NCBI GenBank assembly: GCA_022484565.1
Contig: JAKVKZ010000013.1
Location: forward strand, 1-60,343
DNA length: 60,343 nt
Reading direction: 5' to 3'
Source of the DNA: Muribaculaceae bacterium
GTDB lineage: Bacteria > Bacteroidota > Bacteroidia > Bacteroidales > Muribaculaceae
Both the position numbers and the translations under genes were made by a program. Shown piece by piece: positions 24,796-33,568 of the stretch. The notes under the pieces were generated by a model that saw only the letters and a program-made list of their open reading frames with translations, did no database searches and was not told the DNA's origin. How positions within the stretch are numbered: the stretch's first letter is position 1; each line of letters starts with the position of its first letter.

Positions 24796-26757
24796 ATGAA
24801 AAAGAAAATTTATTTCATTGCCATGTTGCTCCTGCTCGGAGCATCGGGAGCACAAGCCCAAGTGGCAATTGACGCTGTGAATTTCCCTGACCCAACGTTC
24901 CGCAATTATGTGCTTAGCAATTTGGACACCGACAAGGACAGCACACTAAGCACGCAGGAAGCGGCAAACACTTTAGACATTGACGTGAGCGGGAAGATAA
25001 TCTCGAGCATGAAAGGCATTGAACACTTTGCTAACTTGACCAAGCTGATATGCAGCCACAACAATCTGGACTCGCTCGACATCACGCACAACACCAAACT
25101 GGTGATACTCGATTTCTCGTACAACCACATTACCACAATGTCGCTTCCATTCGAGATTACCAACCTTACTACTGACCACAATACACTTGAGGTCACGCCT
25201 GATGCCGACAACAAGTTCGACATGTCCACACTGCCTGACTTTAAACAGGCCAATATCACAAATTGCAATGGCGGTACTTTGGATGGCAGCATACTCACAT
25301 TCGTTGATGACATTGTGTCCTACGAGTATTTTTGCCAAACCACTTATGTGCAATTCAATCTCGTGAAACATGCCGACGCAATTGCAGTGAATGCGGTGAA
25401 TTTCCCTGACACAGCATTCCGCGCTTTCGTCCTTCAAAAAATCGATGACAATGCCGACAGCCTGTTAACGGCAGATGAAATTGCCAATACAGACTTCATC
25501 GACGTGCAATCTGAAAACATAACGACCCTTGAAGGCATAAAATACATGAAATCGCTTGTTACGCTTTACTGCTCAACCAACTCGATTGACTCACTGGACC
25601 TTTCGGCCAACACTGCCTTGCAGACCTTAAATTGTGGCATGAACCCACTTACTTGGCTGAATATTTCAAAATGCACTCAATTGATTGAACTGAGTTTTTA
25701 TGGCTGCTCAATGGATTCAATCGACCTTACGCCTTTCCCGAATTTAGTCAATATCTATTGCGACAACAACAATATCAAGAAGCTTGATTTTAAAAACAAC
25801 AGCAATATAAACTACATTTCAGTAACCAGCAATCCAATAGATTCAATAGATGTGTCGGGATTACAAGAATTACAAACATTATATTGCGATGGAACGAATA
25901 TAAAGAACCTCGACGTCACACACAATGTTAAACTTACCGAATTATACTGCAACGATGACTCGATAAGCTCTCTTGACTTGACTAAAAACGTCAATTTGGC
26001 AACACTGAACGCTTACAGCTGCAAATTGACTTCACTTGACTTGTCGGCCGACACACTTTTATGTAACTTGTCGGTTTACAGTAATCCACTCACTCAACTC
26101 AACTTGCAGAACCTGAAAAGCCTGAATTATCTGGAATGCTACGACTGCAATTTAACAGATCTTGATGTGTCGGCAGCTGTATACTTATCATCTCTGGATT
26201 GTCAAAATAATAAACTGAGCAAAATTGATGTTTCAAAAAACATTAATCTTGAGTCGCTAAATTGCTACGGCAATCAACTTACAGCCCTTGATTTGTCGAA
26301 TAATAGCAAAATAACGCAATTCAATGCCTCCAGCAACACGAAAGAAGTGGAAGTGAACACGGCAGGGCAGTTTGATTTGACCACACTCGCTCCGTTCGGG
26401 TTCGATGTTGCCAAGGCAAGCAACTGGACAGACGGAACGGTGGATGGCAACATGCTCACCTTTGCAAGCACTACCGCCAATGCCACTTACGACTACGATT
26501 GCGGCCAAAGTAGGACAGAGACATTCACGCTCGTGCCTAAAGTGAGTACAGCAGCACCGCTAATCAGCGGAAGCGAAGTGAAGGCATTCGCCACCGGCAA
26601 TGTCGTCAACATTCTCGGCACTGATGCCAAGGCACAGGTATTCGATGCAGCCGGACGCACCGTTTATGCAGGTGATGACCGGCAAATCACCATCGGCACA
26701 AATGGCCTTTACCTCGTGAAGGTGGCAGGCAAAACCTTCAAGGTGGTGATAAGATAA
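24796..26757 (+). CDS. EF-hand and leucine-rich-repeat T9SS protein 3 (duplicated N-terminal module)
   Basis: 653 aa. Signal peptide ~1-21. The first EF-hand loop is at 44-55 (D44, D46, D48, E55), followed by only two or three LRRs and a degenerate copy of the pre-tail module (DGSILTFVDD ... VQFNLVKHA). A second full start follows: IAVNAVNFPDTAFRAFV, with another EF-hand loop at 217-228 (D217, N219, D221, E228) and about fifteen LRRs. The usual ~60-residue module and T9SS tail (VFDAAGRTVYAG ... GLYLVKVAGKTFKV) end the protein. The layout looks like an in-frame fusion of a short LRR unit to a full one. The tail is nearly identical to copy 4 at DNA level, so the two are recent duplicates or are homogenised by gene conversion. 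Confidence 0.88.
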   Translation: MKKKIYFIAMLLLLGASGAQAQVAIDAVNFPDPTFRNYVLSNLDTDKDSTLSTQEAANTLDIDVSGKIISSMKGIEHFANLTKLICSHNNLDSLDITHNTKLVILDFSYNHITTMSLPFEITNLTTDHNTLEVTPDADNKFDMSTLPDFKQANITNCNGGTLDGSILTFVDDIVSYEYFCQTTYVQFNLVKHADAIAVNAVNFPDTAFRAFVLQKIDDNADSLLTADEIANTDFIDVQSENITTLEGIKYMKSLVTLYCSTNSIDSLDLSANTALQTLNCGMNPLTWLNISKCTQLIELSFYGCSMDSIDLTPFPNLVNIYCDNNNIKKLDFKNNSNINYISVTSNPIDSIDVSGLQELQTLYCDGTNIKNLDVTHNVKLTELYCNDDSISSLDLTKNVNLATLNAYSCKLTSLDLSADTLLCNLSVYSNPLTQLNLQNLKSLNYLECYDCNLTDLDVSAAVYLSSLDCQNNKLSKIDVSKNINLESLNCYGNQLTALDLSNNSKITQFNASSNTKEVEVNTAGQFDLTTLAPFGFDVAKASNWTDGTVDGNMLTFASTTANATYDYDCGQSRTETFTLVPKVSTAAPLISGSEVKAFATGNVVNILGTDAKAQVFDAAGRTVYAGDDRQITIGTNGLYLVKVAGKTFKVVIR

Positions 26758-26771
26758 CCACCTCACTACTA

Positions 26772-26803
26772 ATCGGCATCCATTTATTATGGTGGATGCC
26801 GAT
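26772..26803 (+). terminator. Hairpin after LRR gene 3
   Basis: ATCGGCATCCA (26772-26782) pairs with TGGATGCCGAT (26793-26803). It is the same stem as after genes 1 and 2 but lacks a T-run, so read-through into gene 4 is possible. Confidence 0.7.
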
Positions 26804-26843
26804 TATTGAATATTAATCAACAGCTAATAAATAATAGAAAACG

Positions 26844-28358
26844 ATGAAGAAAAAAATTTACTTTATTGCCGCAATGCTTCTGATAGGAGCAGGTGGCGCA
26901 GTGGCCCAAGTGGCAATCAACGACACGAATTTCCCTGACCCGGAGTTTAGGGCAAAAATAAGCGTGAACTTCGACAAAGACGATAATGGAGTGCTGTCGG
27001 CAAGTGAAATCGCAATTGCCACTACTATCGACGTGTCGGACCAAAATGCCCTTAAATCCTTAAAAGGCATTGGTTTTTTCACCAATCTCACAAGTCTGAA
27101 CTGCTCCTACACGAAAATCGACTCCCTGGATGTGTCGGCAAACACCAATCTGACGACACTGAATTACTCAAGCACTAATATTTCCACAATTGACTTATCG
27201 GCAAACACAAAGCTAACCACTTTGATTTGCGCATCAAGCCAAATGACTAAAATCGATATTTCCAACTGCACTGCATTGGCGCAGTTCAAATTCGACGAGT
27301 GCTTTCTCTCCTCTCTCGACCTCACGCATAATCCGGAACTGACGTATATTTATGGCAATAACAACAGAATCAAGTCATTGGACTTGACAGCCAATTCCAA
27401 GTTAAATTACATTTCAATGAGCAACAATCCTTTGGATTCGATTGATGTGTCGAATTGTCCTGATCTTGGCTCACTCTATTGCAACGCAACTAAAATTAAG
27501 CATCTGGATGTCACTAAAAATCCAAGACTTATGGGGCTATATTGCAATGGAGACTCTTTAGGCTCAATCGACTTAAAGAACAACACCAGCTTGCAAAGTT
27601 TGGAGTTGTCAGGTTGCAACCTCTCATCACTTGACGTCACGGCTAACGCGAACTTGATGTACTTGACAGTCAACAATAATCCGATAGGCACTCTTGACTT
27701 AACAAAACAGACAATTCTGGAATTTTTAGATTGCAATAATTGTTCATTGGACAGCCTTAATTTGCTGGCTTCAGGTGCTCATTTGAAAACATTGATTTGC
27801 AGTGATAATAAGTTGACCAAACTCGATCTATCAAAAAGCACCTCTTTGTCAGCATTGAATTGCATAAATAATAATTTAGTGGCTCTCGACCTCTCAGCCT
27901 GCACTAATCTCACTACGAGCCTATCTGCCGACGGTAGCACCAATGAAGTTGAGGTGAATTCAGCAGGCCAGTTCGACTTGACCAAGCTCTCAGCATTCGG
28001 TTTCGACCCGACAAAGGCAAGCGCATGGACCGGTGGCACAGTCGACGGCACCACATTCACTTTTACCAATGTCAACGCCAATGCCACTTACGACTACGAT
28101 TGCGGCGGCAACCATACAGTGACTTTCACCCTCGTGCCTAAAGTCAGGACAGCAGCACCGCTTATCGGCGGCAGCGAAGTGAAGGCATTCGCCACCGGCA
28201 ATGTCGTAAACATCCTCGGCACTGATGCCAAAGCACAGGTATTCGATGCAGCCGGACGCACCGTTTATGCAGGTGCTGACCGCCAAATCACTATCGGCAC
28301 AAATGGCCTTTACCTCGTGAAGGTGGCAGGCAAAACCTTCAAGGTGGTGATAAGATAA
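26844..28358 (+). CDS. EF-hand and leucine-rich-repeat T9SS protein 4
   Basis: 504 aa. Signal peptide ~1-21. The EF-hand loop at 44-55 is the most canonical of the set (D44, D46, N48, G49, E55: DKDDNGVLSASE). About fifteen 21-residue LRRs follow, then the FDPTKASAWTGGTVDG module and a T9SS type A tail ending GKTFKVVIR. It shares the long C-terminal DNA segment (from about AAGGCATTCGCCACCGGCAA at 28183 on) with gene 3. It is the last gene of the array and converges on the M16 peptidase across a shared bidirectional terminator. Confidence 0.88.
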   Translation: MKKKIYFIAAMLLIGAGGAVAQVAINDTNFPDPEFRAKISVNFDKDDNGVLSASEIAIATTIDVSDQNALKSLKGIGFFTNLTSLNCSYTKIDSLDVSANTNLTTLNYSSTNISTIDLSANTKLTTLICASSQMTKIDISNCTALAQFKFDECFLSSLDLTHNPELTYIYGNNNRIKSLDLTANSKLNYISMSNNPLDSIDVSNCPDLGSLYCNATKIKHLDVTKNPRLMGLYCNGDSLGSIDLKNNTSLQSLELSGCNLSSLDVTANANLMYLTVNNNPIGTLDLTKQTILEFLDCNNCSLDSLNLLASGAHLKTLICSDNKLTKLDLSKSTSLSALNCINNNLVALDLSACTNLTTSLSADGSTNEVEVNSAGQFDLTKLSAFGFDPTKASAWTGGTVDGTTFTFTNVNANATYDYDCGGNHTVTFTLVPKVRTAAPLIGGSEVKAFATGNVVNILGTDAKAQVFDAAGRTVYAGADRQITIGTNGLYLVKVAGKTFKVVIR

Positions 28359-28380
28359 CGAGCCCAATAGTTTGCAAATA

Positions 28381-28420
28381 AAAAAATCCCTGTGCAGAAT
28401 GATTTGCACAGGGATTTTTA
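28381..28420. terminator. Bidirectional terminator between LRR gene 4 and the M16 peptidase
   Basis: AAAAATCCCTGTGCA (28382-28396) pairs with TGCACAGGGATTTTT (28405-28419). A-runs and T-runs flank it on both sides, so it can serve both converging genes. Confidence 0.9.
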
Positions 28421-28447
28421 TTAATTGTATTTCAGAAATCTGAAGTG

Positions 28448-31267
28448 TTATTTAGCTTGAGGTGTCATGATAACTTCCACATGGTTGCCGCTCTTCAAAA
28501 TCACATTCTGCAGGAATGATGAAATGCCGGCAGGAGTAATCGCTGAAACCGCATCCTTGTAACCAGTGTTGGTGTCAACACCATTGATGTAATATCTGAA
28601 GAACACATCGTTCCAATATGAATTTGTCCTGGCATCAATGTCGTTCTGCTTCAGCATGGCCTCTTTTGCCTTTGCCACATCAGCGGCATCAACACTCTTG
28701 GCAGCATCATTGATTCCTTTATAGAGCAGGTCGTTGGCAAGTTTAGCCTTGTCAGGATTTGTCGGGCACATTGCGTAAATCATGGCGTAGCAGTCTTTGC
28801 CGCCTTCTTCCATTCGCGACATTGAACCGACCGTGTAAGCGGCACTTGCCTGTTCACGGATTGTGCGGAGATAGAGCATCGTCAGCACTTGTGCAGTGGC
28901 TTCTGCCGTAACTCTGTTCTGCAAAGTGTTAGGAATAGCATTAGAACGCCAAACCTCGGCAGTCTTCGACTGCGGATTCTCCATCTTTAAAGTGAAGGCA
29001 TTTTTGCGGTCGCCCTTGAAAATGGTGCGAATTTCCGATTGTTTCAAGTTCTGCTTTACGGAAGGCAGCGAAGCGATGTATTGCTCGATGAGCGGACGGA
29101 TAGTGGCTTCATCGAAATTGCCAACAAACGAGAATGTGAAATCGGAAGCATTGCTGAAAAGCTGCTTCATAATCTGGAGCTGGCGATCGTAGCTGATGGT
29201 CTTCACATCAGATCCGTCGGGCAAGCGGTAGAACTTGTTGCCACAGTAGATGGTGCTGTGGAGTGAGTCGGTGAATACCAAATCAGCATTTGTCGGCTTG
29301 TTGTCGAAAAAGGCCTGATATTGTCCCATATATGCTGCAACTGCCTTTTCATCCTTGTTCACATTGGTGAAGCTGAGATAAATCAATTGCATAAGTGTCT
29401 CAAGATCCTTTGGAGTTGAAGCTCCATTCAGCAAGCGCGATTTATTATCCACTTCCGGCGACACGCTCACCTGCTTGCCAGCAAGTGCTTTCTGCAGCTC
29501 GGTGTTGGAGAAATCGCCCAAACCGCTATTTTCTATAGCTTCCGAGAATGCCATCAAGTTAGTGGCATCAGCCTTGGTGAACATGTCCTTTCCACCTTTA
29601 GCGAAAGCGGAAAATGCTATTTCGTCGTTCTTGAAGTCAGTTTTCTTCAGCAGCACTTTTGCACCGTTGGAAAGAGTAAGCTCCTTGAAACCGAGCTTAG
29701 CGTTTTCGGTCTCTTTCACGATTGAGCCTTTAGCAGGCATCGTGGCGATAAGAGGTTCTTGCTTCACATTGTCAACGTAAGCCGTGAGCTTTTCAGCGCG
29801 GACACCATCGACGGCTGCCTTCATTGATGCAGGTGTGAGGTAAGTCATGCCGTCCTTTTCAGGCTGCATGGCGAGAACAACGAGGTTTGTGTCGCTTATT
29901 TCAAATAATGCCTGCGCATATTGGTTTACTTGGGCAAACGGAATGCTTGGAAGTATCATTTTCATCATCTGATACTTGGTCTCGATTGACGGAATAGGGT
30001 CATGGGTGAGGAAATTGGCAACATATTTCTGGCAATAATCTTTGTTCTCAGTCTTGTCGCGATTGGTGTAATCCTTTTCCAAATCACTCAAATATGCATC
30101 CTTGGCACGTGCATATTCAGTGGCAGTGAAGCCGAAATCGTGAACACGTTTAACTTCCCTTGCCAAAGCCGCGATTGCTTCGTTTTCCTTTCCTTCCTTA
30201 GGATAGGCATCGACACCCAGGGCATCTTCAGTCTTTGTGATTCCCATTAATGGTCCATAGTACGACATGGCCATGTTCATTGGGCTGCCTGGCTGTTGCA
30301 CAACTTCCTGAAGGCGTGAATTAAGCATGTTCGACAGAACGTCGTTCATAAAATCGTAAATGAAATAAATCATTGTGGATTTCAATGAATCGGGCATTGC
30401 CTCATGCTTCTTGTTGAAAAATATGCATTCTGAAGGCAATTCCTTGTCCTTGTCGGCAAGATAAATCGCCGTATTATTGTCAGGAACCGGCTCATCCACC
30501 ACCTTGGCGGCGTTGGCAGGCACTTTTATGCCGCTGAAGAGCTGCTTAATCTGGGCTTCGATGTGGTCCACATCAATGTCGCCCACAATTATGATTGCCT
30601 GATTGTCGGGACGATACCATTTCTTATAGTACGAGCGCAGAGCTTCCGGCTTGAAGTTGTCAACAACGCTCATCAGTCCTATCGGCGACCGCATCCCGTA
30701 TTTGCTGCCTTTAAGCACCTCAGGAAGCTGACGTTCCAAGACTTTAGCAGCGCCCTGTATGCTCAAGCGGTATTCATTGTGGATAACGTCGCGCTCATTG
30801 TCGATTTCTTTTGTGCTGAGTGTCAGGCCGTTTGACCAGTCTTTAAGAATCAGCACGCACGAATCGAGAGCTGAAGTGCGCGTGGTGGGCACATCAGTGA
30901 AATAATAGACGGTGTGGTCATAATTCGTCTCGGCATTAAGGTTTTCACCGAATTTCACACCGATAGAGCGTAACCACTCCAACAGGTTGTTGTCCTTGAA
31001 GTGGTCGGAGCCATTGAAGGCCATGTGTTCAAGGAAATGGGCGAGACCGCGTTGGTTTTCGTCCTCATTGATTGAACCTACCCGCTGAGCAATATAAAAG
31101 TCAGCCTTATGCTCAGGATAAGCATTATGACGCAAGTAATAGGTTAGGCCGTTGGCCAGTTTGCCTACACGCACGTCTTTGTCCTGTGGTACCGATGGCA
31201 TCTGCTGAGCGGAGATGGCTCCTGCTATCAACAAAAATACTACCGTGAAGATGTACTTAATATTCAT
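28448..31267 (-). CDS. M16 family zinc metallopeptidase (pitrilysin-like), exported
   Basis: 939 aa with a signal peptide (~1-21). The inverted zinc motif HFLEH (His77, Glu80, His81) is in the N-terminal M16 domain, and E158 or E165 in ERDVIHNE supplies the third ligand. The usual duplicated M16 clamshell follows: M16_C (~215-390), a second inactive M16 unit (~525-700) and its partner (~710-930). This is the normal length for the 100-kDa class that degrades small peptides in a closed chamber. The signal peptide places it in the periplasm; there is no T9SS tail. It is monocistronic on the minus strand. A -7 box lies 23-30 bases before the start codon. Confidence 0.92.
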   Translation of the reverse strand: MNIKYIFTVVFLLIAGAISAQQMPSVPQDKDVRVGKLANGLTYYLRHNAYPEHKADFYIAQRVGSINEDENQRGLAHFLEHMAFNGSDHFKDNNLLEWLRSIGVKFGENLNAETNYDHTVYYFTDVPTTRTSALDSCVLILKDWSNGLTLSTKEIDNERDVIHNEYRLSIQGAAKVLERQLPEVLKGSKYGMRSPIGLMSVVDNFKPEALRSYYKKWYRPDNQAIIIVGDIDVDHIEAQIKQLFSGIKVPANAAKVVDEPVPDNNTAIYLADKDKELPSECIFFNKKHEAMPDSLKSTMIYFIYDFMNDVLSNMLNSRLQEVVQQPGSPMNMAMSYYGPLMGITKTEDALGVDAYPKEGKENEAIAALAREVKRVHDFGFTATEYARAKDAYLSDLEKDYTNRDKTENKDYCQKYVANFLTHDPIPSIETKYQMMKMILPSIPFAQVNQYAQALFEISDTNLVVLAMQPEKDGMTYLTPASMKAAVDGVRAEKLTAYVDNVKQEPLIATMPAKGSIVKETENAKLGFKELTLSNGAKVLLKKTDFKNDEIAFSAFAKGGKDMFTKADATNLMAFSEAIENSGLGDFSNTELQKALAGKQVSVSPEVDNKSRLLNGASTPKDLETLMQLIYLSFTNVNKDEKAVAAYMGQYQAFFDNKPTNADLVFTDSLHSTIYCGNKFYRLPDGSDVKTISYDRQLQIMKQLFSNASDFTFSFVGNFDEATIRPLIEQYIASLPSVKQNLKQSEIRTIFKGDRKNAFTLKMENPQSKTAEVWRSNAIPNTLQNRVTAEATAQVLTMLYLRTIREQASAAYTVGSMSRMEEGGKDCYAMIYAMCPTNPDKAKLANDLLYKGINDAAKSVDAADVAKAKEAMLKQNDIDARTNSYWNDVFFRYYINGVDTNTGYKDAVSAITPAGISSFLQNVILKSGNHVEVIMTPQAK

Positions 31268-31289
31268 TTTCTTCTATTTTTATTATTTG

Positions 31290-31297
31290 CAAAGATA
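31290..31297 (-). promoter_or_regulatory. -7 box (TATCTTTG, minus strand) for the M16 peptidase
   Basis: CAAAGATA on the plus strand reads TATCTTTG on the minus strand and matches TAnnTTTG. A TTTCTG sequence about 17 bases further upstream is a poor -33 box. Confidence 0.6.
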
Positions 31298-31347
31298 ATC
31301 CTTTATTATATAGCAGAAAAAACTTTTTTGCTTTTTCGCTCAAAAAA

Positions 31348-31379
31348 TTTGATTTACTCGCCTAAGGTTACTAACTTTG
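31348..31379 (+). promoter_or_regulatory. Consensus promoter for tRNA-Ser
   Basis: TTTG (31348-31351), a 20-base spacer, and TAACTTTG (31372-31379). It lies 42 bases before the tRNA. Confidence 0.82.
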
Positions 31380-31421
31380 CACCCGCATTGCGGTAAATGT
31401 GCCGCACTAAGATGCCAACTT

Positions 31422-31509
31422 GGAGTGATGCTCGAGTGGTTGAAGAGGCACGCCTGGAAAGCGTGTAAACGTCTAAAGCGTTTCGTGGGTTCGAATCCCT
31501 CTCACTCCG
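31422..31509 (+). tRNA. tRNA-Ser (anticodon GGA)
   Basis: The acceptor stem GGAGTGA (31422-31428) pairs with TCACTCC (31502-31508). The anticodon stem is CACGC/GCGTG with loop CTGGAAA, giving anticodon GGA. A long variable arm, expected of class II tRNA-Ser, and a TTCGAAT T-loop are present. The discriminator base is G and CCA is not encoded. No integrase or partial tRNA copy lies nearby, so it shows no sign of use as an integration site. Confidence 0.97.
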
Positions 31510-31516
31510 CACAGTT

Positions 31517-31557
31517 AAGTCCCGATAATCTATTTTCAAGAATATCGGGACTTTATT
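31517..31557 (+). terminator. Terminator after tRNA-Ser
   Basis: AAGTCCCGATA (31517-31527) pairs with TATCGGGACTT (31543-31553), followed by TATTTT. Confidence 0.9.
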
Positions 31558-31576
31558 TTAGAATTCATTTGAAATT

Positions 31577-32341
31577 ATGGCGCGGGAAACTATAGCTGAA
31601 GTCGGGAAATTCATTGCTGAATATTCCGCACACCTTATGGGGTGCGGAGTGCACACTTCGCGCGTAATCCGCAACTCAAAGCGCATCTGCCAATCGTTTG
31701 GCTATGATTTGAACATTAGCGCCTATCCAAAAAACATTATTCTTACACTGAGGGACACTGAATCCGACGGACTGTTCAATGAAGTGGTGGGCACTCCTGC
31801 CCTACCCATAAGTTTTGAGCATAATTCGGAACTCAGCGCACTGAGTTGGGAAGCATTCGACAAGCATTTGCCGCTAAGCACTCTCTGGCAGAAATATAAG
31901 GAAATAATTTCCGCCCCACGCATCAATCCGCTATTTGTACTGATAATGGTGGGACTTGCCAACGCATCATTCTGCCGGCTTTTCGGCGGTGACTGGCTGT
32001 CGATGGTGATTGTATTCTCCGCCACCCTTTCCGGATTATTCTTGAAGCAGAAAATGCTGGCAGGCAAAATAAATGAGTACGTCACTTTCATTGCCTCCGC
32101 ATTCGTGGCGTCGCTTTGCGCTTCCACAGCCTTGATTTTCCACACCACAGCCGACATAGCTCTTGCCACGAGCGTCCTTTACCTTGTGCCTGGCGTGCCG
32201 CTGATTAATGGCGTTATCGACATTGTGGAGGGCCACACTCTTTCGGGCTTTGCGAGGCTCACCCAGGCCTCGCTGCTCATTTTGAGCATTGCGATAGGAT
32301 TGTCGTTCACACTTTGGCTCGTTAAGGACAATTTGCTATGA
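31577..32341 (+). CDS. Threonine/serine exporter family, ThrE N-terminal half (YjjP-like)
   Basis: 254 aa. A cytoplasmic N-terminal region with IAEYSAHLMGCGVHTSRVIRN, the typical ThrE_N/DUF1212 start, is followed by about five membrane helices from ~125 on, including the LVPGVPLINGVIDIVEGH signature (~205-222). In Corynebacterium ThrE the two halves are fused; here they are split, as in E. coli YjjP/YjjB, which exports succinate under anaerobic conditions. The substrate here could be an amino acid or a C4-dicarboxylate. It overlaps the next gene by 4 bp (ATGA), so the two halves are translationally coupled. Confidence 0.88.
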   Translation: MARETIAEVGKFIAEYSAHLMGCGVHTSRVIRNSKRICQSFGYDLNISAYPKNIILTLRDTESDGLFNEVVGTPALPISFEHNSELSALSWEAFDKHLPLSTLWQKYKEIISAPRINPLFVLIMVGLANASFCRLFGGDWLSMVIVFSATLSGLFLKQKMLAGKINEYVTFIASAFVASLCASTALIFHTTADIALATSVLYLVPGVPLINGVIDIVEGHTLSGFARLTQASLLILSIAIGLSFTLWLVKDNLL

Positions 32342-32832
32342 TGATTGCGCTCAACATATTATCCGATGCGTTCTTTGCAGCAATTGCAGCTATGGGCTTC
32401 GGTGCTATTTCCGACCCGTCGATGCGCTCCTTCAAATTTATAGCAATCCTTGCCGCGCTTGGCCATGCATGCCGCTATTCACTGATGACTTTTGCGGGAT
32501 TTGACATTGCCACAGGCTCACTCTGCGGTGCGTTGCTGATTGGATTCGGCAGCATCTGGCTGGGCAAGAAGGTGTATTCGCCGATGACTGTGCTTTACAT
32601 CCCTGCCTTGTTGCCGATGATTCCCGGAAGATTCGCATATAATATGGTGTTCTCGCAAATCATGTTCCTGCAATCGATGGACAATGTGGCGGAACGGACA
32701 AAATATATGGATATGTTTTTCTCCAACACCATGGTCACTTGCACGGTGGTGTTCCTGCTTGCTGTGGGAGCCACAGTGCCGATGTTCCTATTCCCTAAAC
32801 GCGCTTATTCGCTAACACGCCACAACCGATGA
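32338..32832 (+). CDS. Threonine/serine exporter family, ThrE C-terminal half (YjjB-like)
   Basis: 164 aa, four or five membrane helices, with the conserved ALLPMIPGRFAYN segment (~96-108) of the ThrE_2/DUF3815 half. It pairs with the previous protein to form the transporter. The start is ATG at 32338 (4-bp overlap) or the adjacent ATG at 32341. Its stop overlaps the next ATG by 4 bp as well. Confidence 0.88.
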   Translation: MMIALNILSDAFFAAIAAMGFGAISDPSMRSFKFIAILAALGHACRYSLMTFAGFDIATGSLCGALLIGFGSIWLGKKVYSPMTVLYIPALLPMIPGRFAYNMVFSQIMFLQSMDNVAERTKYMDMFFSNTMVTCTVVFLLAVGATVPMFLFPKRAYSLTRHNR

Positions 32833-33551
32833 AAATATTCTGGGACACAATAGCGACTTATAATTCCTGCACTTGGCCGGTACAGGCTATAATTATCATC
32901 ATAGCCATAGCATTGACCGCGCTGCTGATAAACCGCCCGAGCCATGCCATCAGGATTGCGATGAAAGTGTTCATAATAGCTGTGTATCTCTGGATTGCCA
33001 TCGGCTACTACGCCGTATTCTGCGCTGAACGCAACTACACACGGGTGATGACGATATTCTGGATAGTCCTCGCCGTGGCGTGGGTTTGGGATGCAATTAC
33101 CGATTACACCACATTCGAGCATAGCACCCATCATCGTGTACTCGCCTACTCCTTGTTGATGCTTCCATTGTTCTATCCGTTGATTTCCCTCCTTCGCGGA
33201 ATGAGCATACCTTTTGTAGCATCACCAGTGATGCCATCGTCAGTGGCTACATTCACAATCGGACTTCTGCTGCTGTTTCATCGGCGCGTTAATTTTTTCA
33301 TTGTCCTGCTGCTATGCCATTGGTCGCTCATAGGCCTGACAAAAACATATTATTTCAATATCCCTGAAGATTTTGTGCTTGCGGTTGTCTGCATTCCTGC
33401 AATCTACATCTTTTTCCATGATAATTTTCTCAGCAATGCATCTGCCACTTCAAAGCCTTCAATCCGCGTGCTCAACGCCATGCTCATCACAGGCTGCTCA
33501 GTAATCGGCATTTTTCTCCTTGCCAGCATTCTCATCGTTTTCATGAAATAA
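32829..33551 (+). CDS. DUF6064-like multi-spanning membrane protein
   Basis: 240 aa with about seven membrane helices. The N-terminus (FWDTIATYNSCTWPVQ) resembles DUF6064 proteins, which start with a similar Y-N-x-x-x-W-P motif; I am fairly but not fully sure of this family. No catalytic motif is obvious. It overlaps the ThrE C-terminal gene by 4 bp, so it may be made in fixed ratio with the exporter. The link in function is inference only. Confidence 0.7.
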   Translation: MKIFWDTIATYNSCTWPVQAIIIIIAIALTALLINRPSHAIRIAMKVFIIAVYLWIAIGYYAVFCAERNYTRVMTIFWIVLAVAWVWDAITDYTTFEHSTHHRVLAYSLLMLPLFYPLISLLRGMSIPFVASPVMPSSVATFTIGLLLLFHRRVNFFIVLLLCHWSLIGLTKTYYFNIPEDFVLAVVCIPAIYIFFHDNFLSNASATSKPSIRVLNAMLITGCSVIGIFLLASILIVFMK

Positions 33552-33568
33552 ATCAAAAATTGATAGGA

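Noticed and set aside
31422-31509. tRNA gene as integration site of a genomic island
   Set aside because: No integrase, no repeated 3' tRNA fragment and no change in gene style on either side.
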